A stretch of 64,000 nt of DNA from Microbacterium oryzae (lineage in GTDB: Bacteria; Actinomycetota; Actinomycetes; Actinomycetales; Microbacteriaceae). Below, piece after piece: positions 55,854 through 64,000 of the stretch. A program made the translations under genes and the position numbers. Under the pieces are notes generated by a model. That model saw only the letters and a list, made by a program, of their open reading frames with translations. It had not been told where the DNA came from and did not search any database. Within the stretch, counting starts at the first letter, position 1; each line of letters begins with the position of its first letter. Location of the stretch: contig NZ_CP032550.1 in NCBI RefSeq assembly GCF_009735645.1, positions 1,674,001 to 1,738,000 on the forward strand. Reading direction: 5' to 3'.

Positions 55854-57470
55854 ATGCCCGCGCTCACTTTCGATCACCTCTCCTTCACCTGGCCGGATGG
55901 CTCCGCCGCGCTGTCCGGCGTCAGCGGCACGTTCGGCGCCGGTCGCACCGGGCTCGTCGGCCGCAACGGATCGGGCAAGTCCACGCTGATGCGCCTGGCG
56001 GCCGGCGAACTCGCGCCGACCGCCGGGCACATCGCGCGCGACGGCGATGTCGCGTACCTGCCGCAGCGGCTCACGCTGGACGTCGACCGTCCCGTCGCCG
56101 ATCTGCTCGGCGTCGGCCGCGCGCTCACGGCGCTGCGGGCCATCGAATCCGGCGACGTCGACCCCGCGCACTTCGACGCCGTCGGCGACGGCTGGGACGT
56201 CGAGGCCCGGGCGCACGTCGCCCTCGCCGAGGCCGGCCTTCCGCCCGACGCGCTCGACCGCACCGTCGGCACGCTCTCCGGCGGCGAGGCGGTGCTCGTG
56301 GCGGTCGCGGGCATCCGGCTGCGCGCGGCGGCGATCACCCTGCTCGACGAGCCGACGAACAACCTCGACCGCGACGCCCGGCTGAGCCTGCACGAGATGG
56401 TGCGGGCGTGGCGCGGTGCGCTCGTCGTCGTCTCGCACGACCTCGCGCTGCTGGAGCTCATGGACGACACCGCCGAGCTCTACGGCAGCGAGCTCACGGT
56501 GTTCGGCGGGCCGTACTCGCAGTGGCGGGCATGGCTCGACGGCGAGCAGGAGGCCGCCGCGCAGGCCGAGCGCGACGCGGACAGGGCGCTGAAGAAGGAG
56601 AAGCGCCAGCGCGTGGAGGCCGAGGTGAAGCTCGCTCGGCGCGCCCGCACGGCACGCAAGGCCGAGGCCGAGAAACGCGTGCCGAAGATCGTCGCGCACG
56701 GCCGGCGGATGGCCGCGGAGGTGTCCGCGGGCCGCCTCAGCACCGAGATGCGCGAGAAGGAGGCTGCGGCCCGTGAGGCTCGGGAGACTGCCGGGAGCCG
56801 CCTCCGCGACGACGACGCGGTGCGGATTGATCTGCCGGACCCGGGCGTCTCGTCCGGGCGGCGGATCGCGACGCTCCGCAGCGGCGAGCGCGCGTGGGTG
56901 ATCCAGGGCGCGGAGCGCGTGGCCCTCACCGGCCCGAACGGAGCCGGCAAGTCGACGCTGCTGCGCGCGCTGCTCGGGATGGGGGACGGACGCGGGCATG
57001 GGCCGGGGGACGTGCCCGGGCAGGAGCCCGCCGCGGAGCTGCACGTCGAGCACGTCGGCTACCTGCCGCAGCGGGTGGACGGACTCGACGAGGACGCCAC
57101 CGTGCTCGAGGTCGTGCGGGCCGCCGCGCCGCACACGCCGGATCGCGAGCTCCGCAACCGGCTCGCGCGGTTCCTGCTGCGCGGCGCGACGGTCGACCGA
57201 CCGGTGCGCACGCTCTCCGGAGGTGAGCGCTTCCGCGTCGCCCTGGCCCGCCTGCTGCTCGCCGACCCGCCGCCGCAGCTGCTCATCCTCGACGAGCCGA
57301 CGAACAACCTCGACATCGACACCGCCGAGCAGCTGCTCGAGGCACTGCGGGCCTACCGCGGTGCCGTGCTCGTCGTGAGTCACGACGAGGCGTTCCTCGC
57401 TCGGCTCGCGCCGGACCTCGAGCTCGAGCTGCGCGACGGCGCCCTGTCGGAGCGCGTGCCCGCGCACTGA
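55854..57470 (+). CDS. ABC-F family ATPase (ribosome protection type)
   Basis: 538 residues, RBS CGGAGGCACC. Two ABC domains: Walker A G-R-N-G-S-G-K-S-T near 37 and G-P-N-G-A-G-K-S-T near 361, two signatures L-S-G-G-E, two Walker B L-L-D-E-P-T-N-N-L-D and L-I-L-D-E-P-T-N-N-L-D, and the interdomain linker with R-A-L-K-K-E-K-R-Q-R and a long charged coiled coil (about 235-325). Not a membrane protein. The compact size and long linker fit antibiotic-resistance ABC-F proteins that displace ribosome-bound drugs, but the drug class cannot be read. Preceded by an attenuator-like leader. Confidence 0.92.
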   Translation: MPALTFDHLSFTWPDGSAALSGVSGTFGAGRTGLVGRNGSGKSTLMRLAAGELAPTAGHIARDGDVAYLPQRLTLDVDRPVADLLGVGRALTALRAIESGDVDPAHFDAVGDGWDVEARAHVALAEAGLPPDALDRTVGTLSGGEAVLVAVAGIRLRAAAITLLDEPTNNLDRDARLSLHEMVRAWRGALVVVSHDLALLELMDDTAELYGSELTVFGGPYSQWRAWLDGEQEAAAQAERDADRALKKEKRQRVEAEVKLARRARTARKAEAEKRVPKIVAHGRRMAAEVSAGRLSTEMREKEAAAREARETAGSRLRDDDAVRIDLPDPGVSSGRRIATLRSGERAWVIQGAERVALTGPNGAGKSTLLRALLGMGDGRGHGPGDVPGQEPAAELHVEHVGYLPQRVDGLDEDATVLEVVRAAAPHTPDRELRNRLARFLLRGATVDRPVRTLSGGERFRVALARLLLADPPPQLLILDEPTNNLDIDTAEQLLEALRAYRGAVLVVSHDEAFLARLAPDLELELRDGALSERVPAH

Positions 57471-57507
57471 GCTGGGCACCCGCCCTGCCCGGCTGTGCGT
57501 CCGTGCG

Positions 57508-57650
57508 CTCGGGAGGAGATGTGCCCTCGGGAGGGAGGAATCTCCGTGCCTCTCCTCCCGAATGCACATCTCCTCCCCCCTGTCGGCCGATGCCGGCCGA
57601 ACCCAGCCGCGAACCCGCCCGCAGCCGAGCCGGGTGTCGGCGGTGCGGAT
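57508..57650. repeat. Dispersed direct repeat R, left copy
   Basis: Starts with a hairpin: GGGAGGAGATGTGC (57511-57524) and complement (57564-57577), with A/G-rich inner part. It continues with GAACCCAGCCGCGAACCCGC and C-C-x-C-A-G-C-C-G-A-G-C-C-G-G. The other copy is at 60402-60548, so the repeat flanks the gene at 57691 on both sides in the same orientation. Confidence 0.85.
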
Positions 57651-57690
57651 GGCGCGCCCCCTCCCCGAGGGGGCGGCCGTCACCGAGTGC

Positions 57691-60321
57691 TCACCACCAG
57701 AACCCGCCGTCGGTGATCGTCACCTCGTCGCCGTCGATCGTGATTCCTCCCGAGAACGAGATGTTCTGCTCGTCCGTCACCTCCTCGTCATCCGAGAAGA
57801 AGCCGGTGTCGACATAGGTCGCCTCGGCGGTGCCGCCGTCGGCTTGGAAGTACTGCCCATCGTCGGCGATCTCCACTTTCGGGTACGCCGTGACCTTCCA
57901 TGCGACCGAGGTGTCGTCGGGGTAGACGTACACGCCGAACGGGCAGTCCTCGGGCTGTCCGACCGTCTGCTCCGCGCAGCCGTCGATGAGCGTCTTCACC
58001 TGCTCCTCGACCTCCGCCTGGAGCGCATCGGTGGGGCGGTACTCGAGCTGCGCCATCCCGCTGTCGACCGACGGTGAAGTGGACGCCACGAGGCGCGCAG
58101 GGTCAGCCTCGAAGAACTCCGACTCCGCTCCCTCGACCTCGTACACCGCCGGATAGAGGTGCACGTACGCCTGCCCGCCCTGCTCGAACGGCAGCTCGGT
58201 CTCTCCGATGCGGGCGCCACGGTTATCCGGGGCGAACACCGCAGCCTCGGCGACCAGCGGCGTGGCGACGCGCCACCGCTCGAGGAACAGCCACTCGTTG
58301 TCGAGGCGCTCGACCTCGAGCGACGCGGTCTGCGTGACCCCATCGAGACGGTACTCGACGTTCACGAGCCGGGTGTCGCCATCCCCCGTGCCCTCGGAGA
58401 CGCGCACGTCTTCGATTCGCTCCGTCGCCGCGCCCAGCACGTCGTCCGTGAGGAGTCCGCGCTCGGCGTTCGCGACGTTCGGGTCGACGAGCTCGCTCGC
58501 GGCCTCGGCACGACCATCCGCGATGAGCGCGACATACTCCTCCGCCGCGGCCACCGGGCCTCGCGCCCCGTTCAGCGCCGACAGCACGATCGCGCCGCCG
58601 ATCCCGAGGATCGCCAGGACTCCCACTCCGGCGCCCGTCCACAGGAGGGTGCGCTTGGCGCGCGGGCTGAGCGGGCGAGCCGGAGCCGCAGCGTACGCCG
58701 CGGTGTCGCCGTCGACCGGTGCGGCCCTTCCCGGTCCGGTCGCGCCAGGTCCGCCCCAGCCGGGAGCACCCGCGACCGACCCACCCGCCGGCACCGAGCC
58801 ATCCGCCGCCAACGGCGCCGCCGGACGCGGTCCCGCGACCCACTCCGTCGCAGCGTCGCGCCCCGCGAGGCGCTCCAGCGCCCTCGGCGAGACGCCGTAC
58901 ACGAGGGCGGGCAGGGTCTGCGCGCCCAGCTCGATCACGGCGGCCCAGAGCAGCAGCACGAGCGGCGACCACAGCGCCATCGAGATGCTCGCGTGGACGT
59001 CGCCGGAGAACAGCACGACGTTGCCGGACGCCGCCGTGGACGCGCCGAAGAGGAGCAGCGCGAACAGAATCCATCCCACCAGCACCGCGAGCGGCAGCCG
59101 CCAGGCGCGGGTCAGGTCGAGGCCCGTGCGTCGGGGTCGACGCGTTCCGATCCAGACCGCCGCGAACGCCGCCGTCAGGAGCGCGACGAGAACGGCCAGC
59201 CACAGCCACCACTGTCCGGCCGAGAAGACGGTGGTCAGCTCGTCGACGCCGCTGAAGCCGGTCGTGCCGGCGCTCACCTGCACGCCCCCGAACTGCGCGA
59301 GCACGACGACCAGGGCGACGATGTTGAGCGAGAGCAGGATGAGCAGAGGGCTGGCCGAGGCCGCGTCCTCGCGGATGAGCGCGACGGTGCCGCCCACGAT
59401 CACGAGCGGTGCGAAGACCGCCGTGAAGATCGCGGCGAGCGCGAGCAGCTCCCGGATGAAGGACGGGAGGGCGCGGCGGCTCCGGCGGAACCCGATGCGC
59501 AGACCCTCGCCCGGGGCGGTGCGCCGCGCGATCTCACGGCCGGCGAGACTCGCCGCCGCGATGAGCAGCGTGCCGACCGCCGCGAGCCGGAAGCCCGCAC
59601 TCGTCACGGCGAAACCGCCGGTCTCCTCCTCCGTGCGCGGAGCGAGCAGGACGATGAGCAGGAGCAGCACGAGCGACGCGACGAGGCCCGCTGCGACGCT
59701 CGCGATGAGTCGATGCCACACCGACGCCTGCGGCGCGCGCCGCTCGCTGCGCCACGACCACCACGCGGTCAGCGCGAGGACGATCGCAACCGGCAGCAGC
59801 GGAAGGAGCCACAGCGCGCCGCTGCCCGCGATGGAGAAGAATCCCGACGACCCGCTCGCGGCAACGGAGACCTCCCCGCCCAGCACCATCCCCGCGAAGA
59901 CGAGCACGATGCCGAGGAGGGCGCCGACGTCTGCGCCTTCGGACGGGAGGCCCGAGCCGGCACCGTACTCCGAGCCCAGCGACTCCATCGCCTGCGCGAG
60001 CGGCGCTGCCGCCGCGAGCGCGAGGATCAGGCCCATGACGACGGTCGCCGCGAGCGCGACGCCGGCGGTCGTAAGCGCGCCGAGGATGAGCGCGCGCGGC
60101 AGCTGCACCGGGCGCGGGGCAGGCGGCATGGGCGCGCCCGCTGCGAACGCGGGTGCGTCGGGCAGCGGCATGGTCGCACCGGGCAGCGGCACCGTGGCGC
60201 CGGGCGCGGCTCCCTGGCCGGGCGGCGGCGGCACCGTGTACTCCCTCGCAGCATCAGGGGTTGGGGCGGGCGGACGCTGTCCGGCGGTGTCGCCGCGCGT
60301 TCCGTCGTCTTCGGTGGTCAT
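57691..60321 (-). CDS. Large hypothetical membrane protein between direct repeats
   Basis: 876 residues from the ATG at 60319-60321. Pro/Gly-rich cytoplasmic start (P-P-P-P-G-Q-G near 38), about ten to eleven hydrophobic segments between residues 80 and 505, a Gly/Pro-rich linker, one more membrane helix near 575 (R-T-L-L-W-T-G-A-G-V-G-V-L-A-I-L), then an extracellular C-terminal domain of about 270 residues rich in acidic and aromatic residues. The order cytoplasmic-membrane-extracellular resembles other actinobacterial 'DUF-like' membrane proteins with a C-terminal beta domain, but I do not recognise the family. Confidence 0.82.
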   Translation of the reverse strand: MTTEDDGTRGDTAGQRPPAPTPDAAREYTVPPPPGQGAAPGATVPLPGATMPLPDAPAFAAGAPMPPAPRPVQLPRALILGALTTAGVALAATVVMGLILALAAAAPLAQAMESLGSEYGAGSGLPSEGADVGALLGIVLVFAGMVLGGEVSVAASGSSGFFSIAGSGALWLLPLLPVAIVLALTAWWSWRSERRAPQASVWHRLIASVAAGLVASLVLLLLIVLLAPRTEEETGGFAVTSAGFRLAAVGTLLIAAASLAGREIARRTAPGEGLRIGFRRSRRALPSFIRELLALAAIFTAVFAPLVIVGGTVALIREDAASASPLLILLSLNIVALVVVLAQFGGVQVSAGTTGFSGVDELTTVFSAGQWWLWLAVLVALLTAAFAAVWIGTRRPRRTGLDLTRAWRLPLAVLVGWILFALLLFGASTAASGNVVLFSGDVHASISMALWSPLVLLLWAAVIELGAQTLPALVYGVSPRALERLAGRDAATEWVAGPRPAAPLAADGSVPAGGSVAGAPGWGGPGATGPGRAAPVDGDTAAYAAAPARPLSPRAKRTLLWTGAGVGVLAILGIGGAIVLSALNGARGPVAAAEEYVALIADGRAEAASELVDPNVANAERGLLTDDVLGAATERIEDVRVSEGTGDGDTRLVNVEYRLDGVTQTASLEVERLDNEWLFLERWRVATPLVAEAAVFAPDNRGARIGETELPFEQGGQAYVHLYPAVYEVEGAESEFFEADPARLVASTSPSVDSGMAQLEYRPTDALQAEVEEQVKTLIDGCAEQTVGQPEDCPFGVYVYPDDTSVAWKVTAYPKVEIADDGQYFQADGGTAEATYVDTGFFSDDEEVTDEQNISFSGGITIDGDEVTITDGGFWW

Positions 60322-60401
60322 GCTGGCCTCTTCTCGTGCATGGGTGCTCTTCACTCATAGCCGTCACCACCGACAGCCGCAATTCCGGTTGCACCGGTTA
60401 T

Positions 60402-60548
60402 TCGGGAGGAGATGTGCCCTCAGGAGGGAGGAATCTCCGACCCTCTCCTCCCGAATGCACATCTCCTCCCCCCTGCCGGCCGGCCGACACCACCCTCGAA
60501 CCCAGCCGCGAACCCGCCCACAGCCGAGCCGGATGTCGGTGGTGCGGG
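60402..60548. repeat. Dispersed direct repeat R, right copy
   Basis: Same hairpin (60404-60417 with 60457-60470) and same downstream sequence as 57508-57650, with a few changes and small insertions. It lies between the start of the membrane protein gene and the helicase gene. The gap 60322-60561 otherwise holds the divergent promoters, without a clear consensus. Confidence 0.85.
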
Positions 60549-60561
60549 AGAGGATGGTCAC

Positions 60562-63500
60562 GTGGATGTCCTGGACCGATTCGGAGAGGCGACGCGGGAG
60601 TGGTTCCGCGGCGCGTTCGCCGCACCCACCGACGCGCAGCGCGGCGCGTGGGACGCGATCTCGAAGGGGCGGCACGCGCTCGTCGTGGCGCCCACCGGAT
60701 CCGGCAAGACCCTGTCGGCGTTCCTCTGGGCCATCGACCAGGTGTTCCGCGAGAAGGCGCAGGAGGAGGGCGAGCGCACGCGCATCCTCTACATCTCGCC
60801 GCTCAAGGCTCTCGGCGTCGACGTCGAGCGCAACCTCCGCTCGCCCCTCGTCGGCATCAACCAGGCCGCGCGCCGCCTCGGCGTCGCCGCACCGGATGTC
60901 AGCGTCGGGGTCCGCTCGGGCGACACCCCCTCGTCCGACCGGCAGCGCCTCGTCCGCCATCCGCCGGACGTGCTCATCACGACGCCCGAGTCGCTCTACC
61001 TCATGCTCACGAGCCAGGCCCGCGAGACGCTGCGCGGCGTGCGCACCGTCATCGTCGACGAGGTGCACGCGGTGGCCGCCACCAAACGCGGCGCGCACCT
61101 CGCCGTCAGTCTCGAGCGTCTCGACGACCTCCTCGACGAGCCCGCGCAGCGCATCGGGCTCTCCGCGACCGTCCGCCCCATCGACGAGGTCGCGCGTTTC
61201 CTCGGCGGCTCCGCGCCCGTCGAGATCGTGGCGCCCAAGGCCTCGAAGACGTTCGAGCTCACCGTCACGGTGCCGATCGACGACATGCAGAACCCGCCTC
61301 CCGTCGGCCCCGCGGCTCCCCCGCCGCCCGGAGACGACGAGGATGGCGAGGGCTGGTTCCTTCCCGAGACGACCGAGATCACGGGATCGATCTGGCCGCA
61401 CGTCGAAGAGGCCATCGTCGACCGCGTCCTCGAGCGCCGCTCCACGATCGTCTTCGCGAACTCGCGTCGCCTCGCCGAGCGCCTCACCGGCCGCCTCAAC
61501 GAGATCTACGCCGAGCGACTGGGGATGGCCCCTCCTGAGCCGTCCATCCCCGCCGCGATGATGGCGCAGGCCGGGCAGACGTCGGGCACGGAGCCCGTGC
61601 TCGCCAAGGCGCACCACGGCTCGGTCTCGAAGGACCAGCGCGCCATCGTCGAGGAGGAGCTGAAGTCCGGCGTCCTCCGCTGCGTGGTCGCGACGAGCAG
61701 CCTCGAGCTCGGCATCGACATGGGCGCGGTCGACCTGGTCATCCAGGTCGAGGCGCCGCCGAGCGCCGCCAGCGGCCTGCAGCGCGTAGGCCGCGCGGGG
61801 CACCAGGTCGGCGAGATCAGCCGCGCCGCGCTCTTCCCCAAGCACCGCGGCGACGTGCTGCACACCGCCATCGTCACCGAGCGGATGCTGCACGGCCAGA
61901 TCGAGGCAATCGCCGTGCCGCAGAACCCGCTCGACATCCTCGCCCAGCAGACGGTCGCGGCGTCCGCACTCGGCGAGATCGAGGTCGAGCGCTGGTACGA
62001 GACGGTGCGCCGCAGCGCGCCCTTCCGCACCCTCCCCCGCAGCGCGTTCGAGGCCACACTCGACCTGCTCGCCGGCCGCTACCCCTCGGACGAGTTCGCC
62101 GAGCTCCGCCCGCGCCTCGTGTGGGACCGCGACGCCGGCACCCTCACCGGCCGCCCCGGCTCGCAGCGCCTCGCCGTGACGAGCGGAGGGACCATCCCCG
62201 ACCGCGGCCTCTTCGGCGTCTTCGTGGCCGGCGAGACCTCCAACGCGCGCGTCGGCGAGCTCGACGAGGAGATGGTCTACGAGTCGCGCGTCAACGACGT
62301 CTTCACCCTCGGCACGACGAGCTGGCGCATCGTCGAGATCACCCACGACCGCGTCAACGTGCTGCCCGCCTTCGGGCAGCCCGGCAAGGTGCCGTTCTGG
62401 CACGGGGATGGCCTGGGTCGCCCCGCCGAGCTCGGCGAGGCGCTGGGCAGGTTCTCGCGCGAGCTCACGAGCGGCGCCCCTGAGAAGGCCGAGCAGCGGC
62501 TGATCGACGCCGGCCTCGACGACAAGGCCCGCGCGAACCTCGTCGCGTACCTCTCCGAGCAGCGCGAGTCCACCGGCACGCTGCCGACCGACCGGACCCT
62601 CACCGTCGAGCGCGGGCGCGACGAGGTCGGCGACTGGCGCATCATCCTGCATTCCCCCTACGGCATGCACGTGCACTCGCCGTGGGCGCTGGCGGTCAAC
62701 GCGCGCATCCGCGAGCGTCTGGGCGTCGAGGGGTCGGCGGTCGCTAGCGACGACGGCATCATCGCGCGCATCCCCGACACCGAGGCCGAGCCGCCGGGCG
62801 CCGAGCTGTTCGTCTTCGACCCCGACGAGCTCGAGCAGATCGTCACCGACGAGGTCGGCGGGTCGGCCCTGTTCGCCTCGCGCTTCCGCGAGTGCGCCGC
62901 GCGGGCCCTCCTCATGCCGCGCCTCAACCCCGGCAAGCGCATGCCCCTGTGGCAGCAGCGCCAGCGATCGGCAGCCCTCCTCGAGGTGGCCAAGCGCCAT
63001 CCGACCTTCCCGATCATCCTCGAGACGCTGCGCGAGGTCCTCCAGGACGTCTACGACCTCCCCGCCCTCCTCCGCGTCGCGCGCGGCATCGGCGAGCGCC
63101 GCATCCGCCTCATCGAGACCGAGCCGTCGCAGCCGTCGCCCTTCGCCCGCGAGCTGCTCTTCGGCTACGTCGGCGCGTTCATGTACGAGGGCGACTCGCC
63201 CCTCGCCGAGCGTCGCGCGGCCGCGCTCTCCGTCGACCCCGCGCTCCTCAGCGAGCTGCTGGGCAAGGTCGAGATGCGCGAGCTCCTCGATCCGGATGTC
63301 CTCGCCCAGTACGAGCGCGAGGTCCAGCGACTCGATCCCGAGCGCCACGCACGCGGGCTCGAGGGCGTCGCCGACCTCCTCCGCGTCCTCGGACCGCTCA
63401 GCGTCGCCGAGGTCGCCGAGCGCCTCGAGGCACCGGATGGCGCGAGCGACGATGCCGTTCGAGACTCCGCGGCTCTGGAGGCGGCCGCCTCCGGTCACCT

Positions 63501-64000
63501 GGCGGCCCTCGTCGACGCGCGCCGCGCCATCCGCGTCTCGTTCGCGGGAGCCGATCGGTTCGCCGCGATCGAGGATGCCGGACGCCTGCGCGATGCGCTC
63601 GGCACGGCGCTTCCCGTCGGCGTGCCGGTGGCGTTCCTCGAGCCGCTCGCCGACCCGCTCGCCGACCTCGTCTCGCGCTACGCCCGCACGCACGGCCCCT
63701 TCACCACCGACGCCGTCGCGACACGGCTCGGCATCGGCGCGGCCGTCGCCCGGCACACGCTGCAGCGGCTCGAGGCGCAGGGGCGGCTCTCGAGCGGCTT
63801 CTTCCTCCCCGAGCGCGACGGCGTGCCGCTGTCCGACGAGGTGGAGTGGTGCGACGCGGAGGCGCTGCGCCGCATCCGCATGCGCTCGCTCGCCGCGCTC
63901 CGCGGCAGCGTCGAGCCGGTGCCACCCGACGCGTTCGCGCGCTTCCTGCCCGATTGGCAGCACGTGACGCGTCCGCTCGAGGGCATCGACGGCGTCGCCG
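60562..64000 (+). CDS. lhr: Lhr-type ATP-dependent helicase, 5' part
   Basis: Open to the right edge; about 1146 residues are present of a usual length near 1500. Start is a GTG at 60562 with GAGAGGA upstream. Superfamily 2 motifs: A-P-T-G-S-G-K-T near 41 (Walker A), T-T-P-E-S near 142, D-E-V-H near 165 (motif II), S-A-T near 202 and the second RecA domain with A-T-S-S-L-E-L-G-I-D and Q-R-V-G-R-A-G-H near 395-415. The Lhr-specific winged-helix and beta domains begin after 500. Bacterial Lhr is a single-strand-DNA translocase linked to DNA damage repair. Confidence 0.95.
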   Translation, partial: MDVLDRFGEATREWFRGAFAAPTDAQRGAWDAISKGRHALVVAPTGSGKTLSAFLWAIDQVFREKAQEEGERTRILYISPLKALGVDVERNLRSPLVGINQAARRLGVAAPDVSVGVRSGDTPSSDRQRLVRHPPDVLITTPESLYLMLTSQARETLRGVRTVIVDEVHAVAATKRGAHLAVSLERLDDLLDEPAQRIGLSATVRPIDEVARFLGGSAPVEIVAPKASKTFELTVTVPIDDMQNPPPVGPAAPPPPGDDEDGEGWFLPETTEITGSIWPHVEEAIVDRVLERRSTIVFANSRRLAERLTGRLNEIYAERLGMAPPEPSIPAAMMAQAGQTSGTEPVLAKAHHGSVSKDQRAIVEEELKSGVLRCVVATSSLELGIDMGAVDLVIQVEAPPSAASGLQRVGRAGHQVGEISRAALFPKHRGDVLHTAIVTERMLHGQIEAIAVPQNPLDILAQQTVAASALGEIEVERWYETVRRSAPFRTLPRSAFEATLDLLAGRYPSDEFAELRPRLVWDRDAGTLTGRPGSQRLAVTSGGTIPDRGLFGVFVAGETSNARVGELDEEMVYESRVNDVFTLGTTSWRIVEITHDRVNVLPAFGQPGKVPFWHGDGLGRPAELGEALGRFSRELTSGAPEKAEQRLIDAGLDDKARANLVAYLSEQRESTGTLPTDRTLTVERGRDEVGDWRIILHSPYGMHVHSPWALAVNARIRERLGVEGSAVASDDGIIARIPDTEAEPPGAELFVFDPDELEQIVTDEVGGSALFASRFRECAARALLMPRLNPGKRMPLWQQRQRSAALLEVAKRHPTFPIILETLREVLQDVYDLPALLRVARGIGERRIRLIETEPSQPSPFARELLFGYVGAFMYEGDSPLAERRAAALSVDPALLSELLGKVEMRELLDPDVLAQYEREVQRLDPERHARGLEGVADLLRVLGPLSVAEVAERLEAPDGASDDAVRDSAALEAAASGHLAALVDARRAIRVSFAGADRFAAIEDAGRLRDALGTALPVGVPVAFLEPLADPLADLVSRYARTHGPFTTDAVATRLGIGAAVARHTLQRLEAQGRLSSGFFLPERDGVPLSDEVEWCDAEALRRIRMRSLAALRGSVEPVPPDAFARFLPDWQHVTRPLEGIDGVA

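Noticed and set aside
60364..63963. Long minus-strand frame opposite the Lhr-type helicase
   Set aside because: Antisense of a gene with all helicase motifs; composition is biased as expected for a shadow frame.

Overview
The window is high-GC actinobacterial chromosome, most likely from Microbacteriaceae and probably Microbacterium. The evidence is the GC content, GTG starts, the actinobacterial form of the RpoB/RpoC, EF-G, EF-Tu, S7 and S12 sequences, a mycobacterial-type siroheme sulfite reductase, and family-specific small proteins (DUF7882-like, DUF4916 NUDIX, LppP/LprE). Sequence context alone cannot name the species. No rRNA, tRNA, prophage or CRISPR array was seen.

Layout. 1-4.6 kb: the 5' part of an APC-type permease, small genes, three MarR-type regulators within 2 kb and a VanZ-like protein. 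4.6-6.4 kb: a GIY-YIG protein and an aldo/keto reductase set in intergenic palindromic repeats. 6.4-13.1 kb: a fructan/sucrose uptake and breakdown operon (binding protein, two permeases, GH32 hydrolase, PfkB sugar kinase), with a divergent LacI regulator and two matching operators. 13.1-15.2 kb: a tandem array of the palindromic repeat, interrupted by an IS110-family element whose 5' non-coding end looks like a bridge RNA. 15.3-19.9 kb: str operon (rpsL, rpsG, fusA, tuf). 20-26 kb: a secreted serine protease, a META lipoprotein and membrane or hypothetical genes. 26.2-33.8 kb: rpoBC with a readable promoter. 33.9-44.4 kb: small enzymes, an ABC exporter pair, an LppP/LprE lipoprotein and a two-component system. 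44.7-51.9 kb: a seven-gene sulfate assimilation operon in which every junction overlaps. 52-55.6 kb: a CTAG-rich repeat block, a TauE/SafE transporter, NUDIX, esterase and a small membrane protein. 55.7-57.5 kb: an ABC-F protein behind an attenuator-like leader. 57.7-64 kb: a large membrane protein between two copies of a direct repeat, then an Lhr-type helicase that runs off the window.

How the parts work together. The str and rpo blocks are housekeeping. In the sugar operon the transporter would deliver fructosides, GH32 would hydrolyse them in the cytoplasm and the kinase would phosphorylate the released sugar under LacI-type control. In the sulfur operon CysDN makes APS, CysH reduces it to sulfite, Sir reduces sulfite to sulfide with electrons likely supplied by Fpr and ferredoxin, and CobA begins siroheme synthesis for Sir.

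The most unusual property is the intergenic DNA, which is full of several unrelated inverted-repeat families. One is the target of the IS110 element, and the element's putative guide RNA contains the target half-site. Second most interesting are the ABC-F leader and the CTAG-rich block.
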